Shown here piece by piece: positions 1 through 9,020 of a stretch of 64,000 nucleotides of DNA. Below the pieces are notes generated by a model. The model did not search any database. It was not told the origin of the DNA and was given only the letters and a program-made list of their open reading frames with translations. The position numbers were made by a program, and so were the translations under genes. How positions within the stretch are numbered: the first letter of the stretch is position 1; each line of letters opens with the position of its first letter. The stretch lies in NCBI GenBank assembly GCA_046350255.1, contig JAXMAV010000015.1, positions 170,238-234,237 on the forward strand. Reading direction: 5' to 3'. The stretch is from CALDUY01 sp046350255. GTDB lineage: Bacteria; Planctomycetota; Planctomycetia; Gemmatales; Gemmataceae.

Positions 1-791
1 TTCTCCTCTTCCGCGATCACGGCAACCGGGGCCAGCGCAACCGCGGTCGGCTGGCCTTCTTGCTCGAGGAACGCGGGCTGCCCTGGTTCCGCGCCGAACT
101 CGCGCGGCGGCTGGGCACGCCGCTACTTCGGGCCGGCACCGACCTGCGCAAACCGCATCACGCCGACCATCTCGGCCTGCATCCTCAGAAGACACTGCCG
201 GGGCAGACCACGGGCGAGCTGTATTCGCTGGGCTTGCTCGTGCCGGTGGGACGCATCACCTCGGCGCAGCTGCGCGGCGTGGCTCATCTCGCCGAGCGCT
301 ACGGCAGTGGCGAGGTGCGGCTCACGGTGCAGCAGAACGTCATCATCCCGAACATTCCCGGTAGTCGGATCGGGGCCCTCACCGACGAACCGATCCTGCG
401 CGAGCTGCCATACGACCCCTCACCCATACTCCGGGGGCTGGTGAGCTGCACTGGCAACGATTACTGCCACCTGGCGCTCATCGAGACCAAGGGATGGGCG
501 CTCCGCGTTGCCCGGGAACTCGAGGAGCGCACCCGTGGCCAGAAAATTGCCCCCCTCACCATCCACTGGTCTGGTTGCCCGGCGGGCTGCGGCCTGCATC
601 AGGTCGCGACCATCGGTCTGGAAGCCTGCCGCACGCGGGTCAAGGGCGGCGTTGTCGATGCAGCCCACGTGACTGTCAAGGGACACACCGGGCCTGGTGC
701 CCAGGTCGGCGAGAACCTCCTGTCCGACGTGCCGTGCGAACAGCTGGCCGACGCCCTGCTGCCCCTCATCCGGCATCTTCCGCGCAGCTGA
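1..791 (+). CDS. Siroheme/[4Fe-4S] nitrite or sulfite reductase, C-terminal part (5' end outside window)
   Basis: The reading frame is open from the first bases of the window, so the gene starts upstream. The visible part carries the two cysteine pairs that bind the [4Fe-4S]-siroheme centre in ferredoxin-type nitrite/sulfite reductases: C-x5-C in SCTGNDYC (about nt 444-467) and C-x3-C in SGCPAGCGLHQ (about nt 570-600). The segment from YSLGLLVPVG to TVQQNVIIPNI matches the ferredoxin-like half-domain of this family. The enzyme would carry out six-electron reduction of nitrite to ammonia or sulfite to sulfide in the cytoplasm. The CTGNxxC form resembles assimilatory NirA, but a CobG or sulfite reductase role cannot be excluded from this fragment. 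Confidence 0.85.
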   Translation, partial: LLFRDHGNRGQRNRGRLAFLLEERGLPWFRAELARRLGTPLLRAGTDLRKPHHADHLGLHPQKTLPGQTTGELYSLGLLVPVGRITSAQLRGVAHLAERYGSGEVRLTVQQNVIIPNIPGSRIGALTDEPILRELPYDPSPILRGLVSCTGNDYCHLALIETKGWALRVARELEERTRGQKIAPLTIHWSGCPAGCGLHQVATIGLEACRTRVKGGVVDAAHVTVKGHTGPGAQVGENLLSDVPCEQLADALLPLIRHLPRS

Positions 792-816
792 GGGCAACAG
801 GATGGCCTGGCGCGGC

Positions 817-3192
817 TTACTCGGCCCGGCTACCGTAGCGCAGGAGGGGAATGCCACTGCCCTGGAGGAAGTTCGGCCGGAGGTGCGCCTCGCCGCGCTT
901 CACCGTCCAGGGCTGCTTGCCGCGGCCCTCGAATACCAGCGCATAGGGATCGCCTGTGTAGCACACCTCGGAGAGCGTGACAGAGAGTTCGGCCCCCTCG
1001 GCGCGGAACATCGGGCCCAGTTTGCCCTTCGTCGTGGTGTAACACAGACCGCCGAGCACCTCGGTACGGGCACCAGGCAGGCTGTCGATGAGCACACCGC
1101 CACGTTCGGTCTTCAGCCCCAGCACCCACAGCGTGGCACCCGCGTTGAGCAGGTGCGTGCCCTCCTCTTCCGCGTTGAGCTGGCGGGCCCACACACGCTG
1201 ACCACGGCCGAACACCCACTCGCCCACCATGTTCTCCAGGTAGAGTTCGCCAGTATCCTCGGGCGTCCCGCCATTCAGCCCACAGTTGCGCACCACCAGC
1301 GTGCGCCCAGAGGGGTTGACGACGCGCATGCTTCCGACGCAGTGTTCGAGATGGACAGTCGCGGGATCGCCGGCCTCGATGCGAAAGAAGGGCGTGGGGC
1401 TACCCTTCTTGCCATGAACCGCCCAGGTGCTGAAAAGTCCCTGCACGCGCTGGACCTTGCCCCGTAGACGGATCGACTCGCTGAGGAGATAGACGCCGCC
1501 TACCGGGGTGTAGACAGTGGTGGCGCCGCTATCGATGGCGCGCTGGAAGGCAGCCGTATCGTCGAGGTCGTCGATCTTGCGGAAGTGGCGGACGTTGGCC
1601 CAGTTCGCGGGATCATCCACCGGCGAGGTGGGCGTGTCACGCACTTCGAGGCCGAGCGAGGTGCGTGGTCCACTAGCGGGCGCCAGCACGGGATGCGAGA
1701 CGAACTCCGCCACCTTCGAGCCGCGCGGGTCGGGCGTGCCGCCCTTCGCGCCGTTGTGGATGGCCTTCTGAAAGCCAGTCGTGGCGATATTTCGGGCAAA
1801 GAGGATCTCGTTACTCGTCACGGCAGGCACCGACGCAGCATCGCCCTCGCCCTGGAGGTCGGCATCAATCAGGGTCAGATGCCCCCAGCGAGACAGCACC
1901 GCGGGCACCTTTCCCCGGGTGCGCAGTGCCCGCACCGTCAGACACTGGCCATTATTGTCGAGACCTACCTTGCCCTGCCCCACCAGAGTGATGCGTTCGA
2001 GCACCTGACTGTTGACCGTGGCGCCGGTGCGGATGCCGGTATCAAATCCGGTCACCTTCACGTCCTGCACCAGCAGAGGGCCATTCTGGTCGGCCGGCGC
2101 GAGGTCGAGGCCGATGACGCCGGTGCCGTCCCCCGAACGGATGGTGACCTGGCTGAATCGCCCCACGTTGTTCGAGTAAAACTGCGCCCCCACCGCGCCC
2201 GGGTTCGCCTTGCCCGTGTCGATGGCGAAGTCGGTGAAGTGGTTGTAGAACCAATCCGCCGAGACTCCGCCACCCTCCTGTCCGTTGAAACCACTTGCCA
2301 GGACCGGCTGCGGACTTTTGGGATCGGTGAAGGTGCCATCTTTCAGCCGCAGGATGGTAGCCTCGGGGCCGGCGCCCTGCAGGTTGTTGTGGCCAAAATG
2401 GATGGCGTTCTTCCAGCGGAGGGGCTTCGACAGTAGATAGGTACCGGCAGGCAAGTAAAGGATCAGACGCTTGCCCTGGGTAGCGTCGATGGCCTTCTGC
2501 AGGGCTTCGGTGTCGTCGGTCTTGCCATCTCCCCGGGCGAAGAACGGGGCAGCCTGGGCGTTGACCACCCCGGAATCGGCCGGATAGGGGCCGATCGGAC
2601 GCGGGTCGGCCGACTCTACTTTCTTCCCCTCGCGGAACCGGACCTTGCCCAGGCCGGCCAGGTCCGGTTGTCCGAACCGTCCGCGGTGAGTGCTGTCCGC
2701 CCAGAAGCGGAGGTGGCGGGTCGTCACCGGCCGATGCAACGTGTGCTCCTCGCCGGTGTAGTCGGGCTTACCTGGTGCCCTGGCAAAGTGAACCCGCTGA
2801 ACGGTTCGCCAGCGTACGCCATCGTCCGAGGCGTACACGGTGACGTCAGCAAAGCCGCGGTGCGGCTGCCCGTTGTGGTTCCAGACGTGAAAGCCGGTGA
2901 CAGTCACCAGCTTGCCCAGGTCAAAATCAACGAGGGGCGTTTCCTGCGGCCCATGGGGTAGATAGCCGGATTGCCACAGAGAGCCGCCTCCCTCGTAGGC
3001 ATTGGTGGTAAGGGTGAAGACGCCGCTGCCCGGAGCGGTCTCGGTCAGGCCACGATCGTTCACCAGGTTGGCGGCACCAAACAACCCCTTCGTTTGCTCG
3101 CTGGAGGCGACGGCCTTGACTCCGGTGAGGTATTCTGCCGCGCCGACCGGGAGCACTGCCACCAGCATCACCAACCCACAAAGCCGACCCAT
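817..3192 (-). CDS. Secreted discoidin-like plus pectate-lyase-type beta-helix protein
   Basis: The 791-residue product starts with a signal peptide (MGRLCGLVMLVAVLPVGAA). Residues about 20-190 look like an F5/8 type C (discoidin) carbohydrate-binding domain: a VDFDLGKLVTVTGFHVWNH strand pattern and RHLRFWADS. From about residue 205 there is a pectate_lyase_3/GH28-type right-handed beta-helix start with the hallmark GDGKTDDTEALQKAID and LYLPAGTYLLSKPL. A second 'DDTAAFQRAIDSGATTVYTP' unit near residue 545 suggests two helix modules. It is probably an exported polysaccharide lyase or hydrolase, or a binding protein; the catalytic residues cannot be assigned by eye. It converges on the reductase gene with a 25-bp gap. 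Confidence 0.8.
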   Translation of the reverse strand: MGRLCGLVMLVAVLPVGAAEYLTGVKAVASSEQTKGLFGAANLVNDRGLTETAPGSGVFTLTTNAYEGGGSLWQSGYLPHGPQETPLVDFDLGKLVTVTGFHVWNHNGQPHRGFADVTVYASDDGVRWRTVQRVHFARAPGKPDYTGEEHTLHRPVTTRHLRFWADSTHRGRFGQPDLAGLGKVRFREGKKVESADPRPIGPYPADSGVVNAQAAPFFARGDGKTDDTEALQKAIDATQGKRLILYLPAGTYLLSKPLRWKNAIHFGHNNLQGAGPEATILRLKDGTFTDPKSPQPVLASGFNGQEGGGVSADWFYNHFTDFAIDTGKANPGAVGAQFYSNNVGRFSQVTIRSGDGTGVIGLDLAPADQNGPLLVQDVKVTGFDTGIRTGATVNSQVLERITLVGQGKVGLDNNGQCLTVRALRTRGKVPAVLSRWGHLTLIDADLQGEGDAASVPAVTSNEILFARNIATTGFQKAIHNGAKGGTPDPRGSKVAEFVSHPVLAPASGPRTSLGLEVRDTPTSPVDDPANWANVRHFRKIDDLDDTAAFQRAIDSGATTVYTPVGGVYLLSESIRLRGKVQRVQGLFSTWAVHGKKGSPTPFFRIEAGDPATVHLEHCVGSMRVVNPSGRTLVVRNCGLNGGTPEDTGELYLENMVGEWVFGRGQRVWARQLNAEEEGTHLLNAGATLWVLGLKTERGGVLIDSLPGARTEVLGGLCYTTTKGKLGPMFRAEGAELSVTLSEVCYTGDPYALVFEGRGKQPWTVKRGEAHLRPNFLQGSGIPLLRYGSRAE

Positions 3193-3224
3193 GATTGCCG
3201 CCCCTTCACTTGCAAAAGAAGCAT

Positions 3225-3253
3225 CCGGGGAAGGCCCACATGGCCTCCCCCGG
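3225..3253 (-). terminator. Stem-loop downstream of the RTX-C39 gene
   Basis: Two 12-base arms (3225-3236 and 3242-3253) pair with one mismatch around a 5-base loop. On the minus strand the stem is followed by a pyrimidine-rich ATGCTTCTTTTG tail. It lies about 40 bp past the stop of the leftward RTX-C39 gene and just before the next leftward gene, so it probably ends that transcript. Confidence 0.5.
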
Positions 3254-3291
3254 AGAAATCATGGCGTCTGGATGGCTTTCGCGCACACGAG

Positions 3292-5148
3292 TTACCAGAG
3301 AATCGTCTTCTTGGTCACACCCAGGGCCGAGAGTCCCGCGTAGACCGAGCCATCACCCGGCCAGTTCCAGCGCGAAGCGAACTGGGTGAAGGAGTACGAC
3401 TTGCGCTCGGTGTTGGTGTCGGTGTAGTACAGCGTCTCAGTGGCCATGTCGAAGCCGGTCAAGGTGATGTAGTGCAAGGCTTCCGGAGCGGTGGCCAGTT
3501 CCAGGAACCCGGGGATGGGGTGGAAGATGGGTACGGTGGTGGAACCCCAGCCGATGAGGGCGACCACGGGCTTCCCTTCGCCGAGGAGCTGGAGGATCTT
3601 CTCGAAGGTGGCTCCCGACTGGAGCTGCGTCTGCATCCGGTACTGCTGCATGATCTGGCGGAGGTAGGGTGGAGGCGTTCCCAGGCCAAACTGCGACACG
3701 ATGTTCGAGGCAGCCACCTTGTTCTGCATCTGCTTGTAGGTCACGTCGCAGCCGTAGGCACGCAGCAGGCGCGAGGCAGAGTTGGGCCCGCAGCTCCAGT
3801 TGTTGTCCTGCTCGTAGAGTTGATCGACGAAGATATCAACAAACTCCCCTCCCGCGAGCGATTCGCCGGCGCGGTCGGCCGTCAGCTTGTCGTAGCCGTC
3901 GCCGCCATCCATGCTGTCGCTTCCACCCTGGCCCGTCAGCTCGTCGTCGCCGATTCCGCCGGAGAGCTTGTCGTTGCCGACTCCACCGAACAGCTTGTCA
4001 TTGCCATCGTCGCCATTGAGTGTGTCGTTCTCGCCTTCGCCGTACAGTTCGTCATTGCCAAATCCGCCGTACAGGGTGTCGTTGCCGGCGCCGCCGTACA
4101 ACTTGTCGTTGCCGCTGTCGCCGTAGAGGGTGTCGTTGTCGGTCCCGCCCTTCAAGAGGTCGTTGTCGGCTCCACCAAACAGGATGTCCTTGCCCTCGCC
4201 ACCTTCCAGAGTGTCGTCACCGTCGTCGCCAAACAGGCCATCATCGCCGCCCTGTCCCTTGAGGATGTCCTTGCCGGAACCGCCAATCAGGGCGTCGGCC
4301 CCGCTACCGCCATCGAGAGTATCATCGCCCTGGCCACCATACAGCGAATCTGCCCCGCCCAGGCCCTTGAGGGTGTCCTTGCCACCCAGGCCCTGGAGTT
4401 CGTTGCCCAGGCCGTTGCCGACGATCAGGTCGTCGAAGTTGGTGCCCCAGACGTCCTCGATTCCATCGATGCTGCCGAGAGTTAGCGAGAGATTTGCGCC
4501 GGCCACCGTTTGCTTGATGGGGTTGAGGATGTTGATCTTGACCCCGACCTCCATGGCGGAAAAGTCGAGGCGGTCGTCGCCCTGGCCAGCCTTCTCGACG
4601 ATGACGTCCGAACCGAGCTGCGTGCCAGAGAAGCCGTAGATATCGTTGCCCACGCCGCCTTCGAGTTGATCGTCGCCGCCTCGGCCTTCCATGGAATCGT
4701 CGCCGGACCCGCCGACGAGGCGATCATTGTTGCTTCCACCGATCAGGTCGTCGTTACCGAGCCCACCGAAGGCCAGAGAGGAAAGATCGGTGAGGTTATT
4801 GAAGGTGTCGTTGCCGTTGCCGCCGGAGAACCACAGCGAGGTGACCTTGTTCAGCTCGTAGGTCTTCTCGTGGGTGGTCTGGAGAAACGCCGTCGGAGGC
4901 GTGTTGATATCCGGCGAGTTGACCCAGTTCACTTTTTCCATCTTCACATTCAGGGAGGTGCCCTGGACGGAAGCAGTGACGATGTTATCGCTGCTGTCCC
5001 CCTGGATGTGGACGACCCCATCGCGGCCCAGAGAAATGCCGACGGGGTACAGCGGAAGGACGTTCAGGCCGACGGTCAGCAGGCGGCGATCCTCGAGCGA
5101 TTCGAGCCCCGGACGACGGGGGTTGCGGAGGGAAGTGGTGCGAAGCAT
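3292..5148 (-). CDS. RTX calcium-binding repeat protein with C-terminal C39-like peptidase domain
   Basis: The 618-residue product from ATG 5148 has an N-terminal LESLEDRRLL motif (the LExLExR pattern seen at the start of many planctomycete exported proteins), a beta-rich stretch to about residue 105, then about 300 residues of GGxGxDxL hemolysin-type calcium-binding nonapeptides. The last 180 residues form a C39-like papain-fold domain: C453 in NNWSCGPNS, H559 in ALHYITLTGFD and D577 in YYTDTN fit a Cys-His-Asp triad. C39 domains normally sit at the N-terminus of bacteriocin exporters; here the domain is C-terminal on a secreted repeat protein, so it may be an extracellular cysteine protease. 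An in-frame TTG at 5181 exists, but the ATG at 5148 is preferred. Confidence 0.85.
   Translation of the reverse strand: MLRTTSLRNPRRPGLESLEDRRLLTVGLNVLPLYPVGISLGRDGVVHIQGDSSDNIVTASVQGTSLNVKMEKVNWVNSPDINTPPTAFLQTTHEKTYELNKVTSLWFSGGNGNDTFNNLTDLSSLAFGGLGNDDLIGGSNNDRLVGGSGDDSMEGRGGDDQLEGGVGNDIYGFSGTQLGSDVIVEKAGQGDDRLDFSAMEVGVKINILNPIKQTVAGANLSLTLGSIDGIEDVWGTNFDDLIVGNGLGNELQGLGGKDTLKGLGGADSLYGGQGDDTLDGGSGADALIGGSGKDILKGQGGDDGLFGDDGDDTLEGGEGKDILFGGADNDLLKGGTDNDTLYGDSGNDKLYGGAGNDTLYGGFGNDELYGEGENDTLNGDDGNDKLFGGVGNDKLSGGIGDDELTGQGGSDSMDGGDGYDKLTADRAGESLAGGEFVDIFVDQLYEQDNNWSCGPNSASRLLRAYGCDVTYKQMQNKVAASNIVSQFGLGTPPPYLRQIMQQYRMQTQLQSGATFEKILQLLGEGKPVVALIGWGSTTVPIFHPIPGFLELATAPEALHYITLTGFDMATETLYYTDTNTERKSYSFTQFASRWNWPGDGSVYAGLSALGVTKKTILW
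3870..4835 (-). repeat. RTX nonapeptide-coding tandem repeats
   Basis: Tandem degenerate 27-base units encode GGxGNDxLxG nonapeptides, for example GGAGNDTLYG and GGFGNDELYG. They are the calcium-binding beta-roll of the RTX-C39 protein. Unit sequence varies, which argues against recent expansion. Confidence 0.85.
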
Positions 5149-5528
5149 GGAACGATTCCCGTAGGTGAGTATGTGACGCAACCAGGGGTCCGACCCAGGA
5201 ACCCGGTGTGGTTGTCGATCGCAGCCTATCGCGATCTCTGTTCACCCCCCAGGACTCGGGGGGGTCGAGTTGTGACCACTCGCGGAGAAAAATATCTTTC
5301 CAGCGATCCGACTCGTACGCGCGACCCATTCCAGGCCGCACAGCGCCGAGGGATTCTGTGCGAAGTCGCACAAGACCGGGAGAATCGGACACATCCCGCT
5401 CGCACAACCGGGGCGGTTTCGGAGCCGCTGAGCGGTCGAAGCGGGCTTGCCGGGGATTCCCCCTCAGTTTGGTACGCGGCTTGCTCATGGTGGAGGTGGA
5501 CCCCATCTTGCCCCTGGGAGGGCGCACC
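5149..5528 (+). other. Divergent intergenic region, no gene seen
   Basis: This 380-bp stretch separates the leftward RTX-C39 gene from the rightward hydrolase gene, so it must hold both promoters. A C-tract/G-tract hairpin (7-bp arms at 5244-5250 and 5259-5265) is visible. No convincing -35/-10 pair or conserved small ORF was recognised; open frames here lack a Shine-Dalgarno site or recognisable protein pattern. Confidence 0.5.
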
Positions 5529-6221
5529 ATGAAGACCAGGGCATCGGCACGCACCGCAGTGAGCATTCCGGCAGAAAGCTGTTCACTGGAGGGGTGGCTC
5601 ACCGTGCCCTCGCCGGCTCGGGGCGCCGTGGCCTTCGCCCACGGGAGCGGGAGTGGTCGTTTTAGCCCACGGAATCAGTTTGTGGCCGAAGCGCTGAACC
5701 AGGCGGGCCTGGCCACCTTGCTGCTCGATCTCCTCGAGGAGCGCGAGGCAGCGGATCGTCGGCACGTCTTCGACATCAGCCTGCTGGCCAACCGACTGCT
5801 ATTGGCCGCCTTCTGGCTGGAGCAACAACCAGCCACGCAAGGCCTGTCGCTGGGCTACTTTGGGGCCAGCACGGGAGCAGCAGCCGCTCTGGTGGCCGCC
5901 GCCCGCGAGCCCAGACTGGTGTCCGCCGTGGTGTCACGCGGAGGTCGGCCGGACCTGGCCGGCGGTCTGCTTCCCCAGGTGCAGGCACCCACGTTGCTGA
6001 TTGTGGGCGGCGAGGACGATGTGGTAGTGGATCTCAACACCCAGGCCCTGCATGACCTGGTGTGCCCGCGCGAGTTGATCGTCATCCCCGGGGCCACGCA
6101 TCTGTTTCCCGAGCCCGGCGCGCTGGAGGAAGTGGCTAACCTGGCCGCCCGCTGGTTTATCCGTTACCTGGCCCCGACCGCCTGCGCGGTTCCCCAGGTT
6201 CGAGCGATGGGGAATGCTTGA
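5529..6221 (+). CDS. Dienelactone-hydrolase-like alpha/beta hydrolase
   Basis: Start ATG 5529 follows a strong GGGAGGG Shine-Dalgarno; an upstream in-frame ATG at 5487 is less well supported. The 230-residue product has an alpha/beta-hydrolase fold: HGSGSGR oxyanion region near residue 41, nucleophile-elbow-like GYFGASTGAAAAL (serine in G-A-S-T-G), then PTLLIVGGEDDVV with the acid and GATHLF with the histidine. It is probably cytoplasmic, as no signal peptide is seen. The next gene, 62 bp on, is a phosphoribosyltransferase; the two families are fused in mycobacteria (Rv0571c type), which suggests a functional link. The substrate is unknown. Confidence 0.8.
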   Translation: MKTRASARTAVSIPAESCSLEGWLTVPSPARGAVAFAHGSGSGRFSPRNQFVAEALNQAGLATLLLDLLEEREAADRRHVFDISLLANRLLLAAFWLEQQPATQGLSLGYFGASTGAAAALVAAAREPRLVSAVVSRGGRPDLAGGLLPQVQAPTLLIVGGEDDVVVDLNTQALHDLVCPRELIVIPGATHLFPEPGALEEVANLAARWFIRYLAPTACAVPQVRAMGNA

Positions 6222-6283
6222 GTGTCTCGCGATCGTATTCGTTCTTGTTCTTTTACTTTCTTCCGCCTCACAGGAGACGGACC

Positions 6284-6949
6284 ATGTTTCTCAATCGTGA
6301 AGATGCCGCCCGACAACTAGCGCGGACGCTGAAAGGCCGCCCGCTGCACGATCCACTGGTGCTGGCCATCCCACGCGGCGGAGTGGCCATCGGGGCGGTG
6401 CTGGCCCGCGAACTGGGGGCCGAGCTAGATATCGTGCTGTCGCGCAAGCTCCGCGCGCCGGGTCAGCCCGAACTGGCCATTGGCGCCATCTCCGAGGATG
6501 GGCAGGTGTATCTCAACCACCACGCCGACGAGTACGTGGGCGAGATGCGCCAGTACCTGGCCAACGAACGGCATCATCAGATGATGGAGATTAAGCGGCG
6601 GCGCAGCCTGTTCCGGGCGGTACGGCCGGCCGCCTCCATCGCTAATCGCTCGGTCATCGTTACCGATGATGGGATCGCCACCGGATCGACCATGCTGGCG
6701 GCTCTGCAGGCCATCCGGGCTCAGAAGCCGCGTGAACTGATCGTGGCGGTGCCAGTCGCGCCGCCGGAACGGCTCGACGAGATCCGCTTCTGGTGTGACG
6801 AGGTGATCTGCCTGGAGATGCCGGAGTCGTTCTGGGCCGTCGGGCAGTGCTACGAGGATTTCACCCAGGTCGAGGACGAGGACGCCGTCGAACTCCTGCG
6901 CGAGGCGGCCCAGCATCGCGAGGAGCCCAGCGCGGCCTCGGCGAGTTGA
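6284..6949 (+). CDS. Phosphoribosyltransferase-family protein
   Basis: ATG 6284 has an AGGAG Shine-Dalgarno 7 bases upstream, giving 221 residues. The PRPP-binding loop is clear: VIVTDDGIATGSTM, preceded by VLAIPRGGVAIGAVLARELG and the DIVLSRKLRAPGQPELAIGAI segment typical of stand-alone PRTases of the type paired with dienelactone hydrolases. The reaction is unknown; the family includes predicted nucleobase or regulatory PRTases. It is probably co-transcribed with the hydrolase upstream. The in-frame extension to 6218 overlaps the hydrolase stop and is not favoured. Confidence 0.82.
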   Translation: MFLNREDAARQLARTLKGRPLHDPLVLAIPRGGVAIGAVLARELGAELDIVLSRKLRAPGQPELAIGAISEDGQVYLNHHADEYVGEMRQYLANERHHQMMEIKRRRSLFRAVRPAASIANRSVIVTDDGIATGSTMLAALQAIRAQKPRELIVAVPVAPPERLDEIRFWCDEVICLEMPESFWAVGQCYEDFTQVEDEDAVELLREAAQHREEPSAASAS

Positions 6950-7129
6950 GCGTGGGGGCCTATCAAGGAGCCATACTACCTCTAACAAATGCCCGGGAAG
7001 GCAAATGGGGCTTCTTTCTGCGGACTTCCGGATACTATAGATGGAACAACTATCATTTGAATGAGGATGATGCCCCCAGGAGACCCTGTAGTTCTGGGCT
7101 CCATTCTCAGGGTAGCCGGGAGTCCAAGA

Positions 7130-8974
7130 ATGACCGGATTTGTTCGCTGGGCGGCGATCACCACCTGTCTTGTTTGCTTGACAGCGATTGGGACCTGGAT
7201 TGGAGCCAAGCAGTGGTATCAGAACACGGCTCCCCCTGGCGAAACTGAGCAGAACAAGGAAGTTCAAGAAGCCCCAGTAAAACTGCTGGTGGCCTTCGCG
7301 CAGCCGCTTGCCAAGAGTGTTGCTCGACCACGACCCGATGGATTGACACGCATCCTGGAGAATGCTGATCTACGAACGCCTGCAGGAAGAAAGATTGACA
7401 TTCAAACGGTGACCACCACCTCTCAGAAAATGATCGAGGGAGTACTCAACGGATCACTGGAAGCTCAGATTCTTATTCCTGCCTCCCCCATCTACCTCGA
7501 TCTGGCGGACCAGGAATCGACGCTGAAATCAGGAAAGCCGGCTCTGGTGAACCGAACTGCATTCATGCAGATGCCCTATGTGTTTACCATGCGGCGTACT
7601 CATGCCGAGGCGATGGGCTGGCCGGGCAAACAAATCACCTGGTTAGACCTGAAAAACCTCGCGAAAGATGGGTGGAAATCGGCAGGGCGTCCGGAATGGG
7701 GGAACCTGAAAACCCTGATGGTAAATCCTGAGTACTCCGACGCTGGCTTGCAATGCGTCATGTCCTTCGCGCATGCGGTTCTCAACAAATCGAAAGACCT
7801 CAACTCGGATGATTTCAGCAATCCCAAATTTTCCGAGGCGCTGCAACTCCTTGGCTCTTCGATTGTGTGGTATGCCTCCTCCTTTGATGATCTGATCAAG
7901 AATGAAACGCTGGACGGACCAGGCCATTGTGACGTGGTTTATCTACCGGAACACCACCTCATTTCTCTGAACGAGCATACAGCCCGGCGAAAATTGCAAC
8001 CTGCCTGGGTAGCCATTTATCCCCGCCATACCATTGTGGATCAGGTCACCGCAGCAGTGGTGGACAGACAATGGAGTTCGGAAGAACAGCGGTCGGCTGG
8101 AGAGGTGGTGCTGAAGTATCTGCAATCAAACAATGTTCAGAAAAGACTGCTGAGCGTCGGTTACCGCCCCATGTCTCCCGATCTGCCCCTGGCAGCGCCC
8201 CTCGACAGTACCCGAGGGATTGATCCGACCCAGCCTCGCGCCGTGCTGGAACTGCCCCCTGCTCCGGTCGTTCTGGATGCACTGTCTGCCTGGAACAAGA
8301 GTCTGTTCACGAAGGGAAAAACTGTTCCTTCTGGGAACTCAAACTACCGTCAAGCAGAGGTCACGCACAGTCACATGACCCCTACTGTACGGTGTGTGCA
8401 TCGCGCCAAACCTTGTACGGTTCTGGTCCGGCGAACCACACAACGGACCATCATTGGAACCGGAGTCATTGTCGATCCGCGGGGTTATCTGGTGACAAAT
8501 CGGCACGTGGTTGGCACGGACTCGGCAGTCACGGTTCGCTTCCTGGGAGACAGCGACAAGGAATTTCCGGGCAAGGTGGTATGGAATGACCCCCGACAGG
8601 ACCTGGCCATCGTCAAGATCGAGGCAGCGGGGAGCTATCCGGTAATTGGTTTTGCAGATTCTGACCAACTAGAGGAAGGTGAAACCGTAGTGGCGATTGG
8701 AAATCCTCTGGGATATATAGGCTCGGTTTCATTAGGGATCATTAGCGCACTGAATCGTGAGGTTTCCTATGCCGACGCCGTACTAACCCAGTTGATTCAG
8801 ACGGATGCCAGTATCAATCCAGGGAACTCCGGGGGACCCCTGTTGAACATCGAAGGAAATTTGATCGGCATTAACGTAGCCGTTCGCACGGAAGCGCAAA
8901 ATATCGCCTTCTCCATCCCCTCCAACCGAGTTCACAAAATCGTCAAGGAACAGTTGGCCAAGTTCAAGACCTGA
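7130..8974 (+). CDS. Membrane-anchored fusion: solute-binding (SBP_bac_11-like) domain plus trypsin-like serine protease
   Basis: The 614-residue product (ATG 7130 after GGGAG) starts with a signal anchor (WAAITTCLVCLTAIGTWIG). Residues about 50-350 look like the extracellular solute-binding family 11 domain found in von Willebrand/chloride-channel-type proteins: AQILIPASPIYLDLA, a proline/tryptophan WGNLKTLMVNPEYSDAGL segment, and a C-terminal QKRLLSVGYRP. Residues about 420-614 form an HtrA/DegP-type protease with H459 (TNRHVVG), D491 (RQDLAIVKI) and S567 (NPGNSGGPL). No PDZ domain follows. Base composition is visibly less GC-rich than its neighbours. The alternative start at 7061 lacks a Shine-Dalgarno. 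It probably acts in the periplasm or cell-surface space; the ligand sensed is unknown. Confidence 0.85.
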   Translation: MTGFVRWAAITTCLVCLTAIGTWIGAKQWYQNTAPPGETEQNKEVQEAPVKLLVAFAQPLAKSVARPRPDGLTRILENADLRTPAGRKIDIQTVTTTSQKMIEGVLNGSLEAQILIPASPIYLDLADQESTLKSGKPALVNRTAFMQMPYVFTMRRTHAEAMGWPGKQITWLDLKNLAKDGWKSAGRPEWGNLKTLMVNPEYSDAGLQCVMSFAHAVLNKSKDLNSDDFSNPKFSEALQLLGSSIVWYASSFDDLIKNETLDGPGHCDVVYLPEHHLISLNEHTARRKLQPAWVAIYPRHTIVDQVTAAVVDRQWSSEEQRSAGEVVLKYLQSNNVQKRLLSVGYRPMSPDLPLAAPLDSTRGIDPTQPRAVLELPPAPVVLDALSAWNKSLFTKGKTVPSGNSNYRQAEVTHSHMTPTVRCVHRAKPCTVLVRRTTQRTIIGTGVIVDPRGYLVTNRHVVGTDSAVTVRFLGDSDKEFPGKVVWNDPRQDLAIVKIEAAGSYPVIGFADSDQLEEGETVVAIGNPLGYIGSVSLGIISALNREVSYADAVLTQLIQTDASINPGNSGGPLLNIEGNLIGINVAVRTEAQNIAFSIPSNRVHKIVKEQLAKFKT

Positions 8975-9020
8975 CGTTTCCCCGACCGTCATCCATCCAC
9001 CTTGCTTGCCCAAGGATAGG

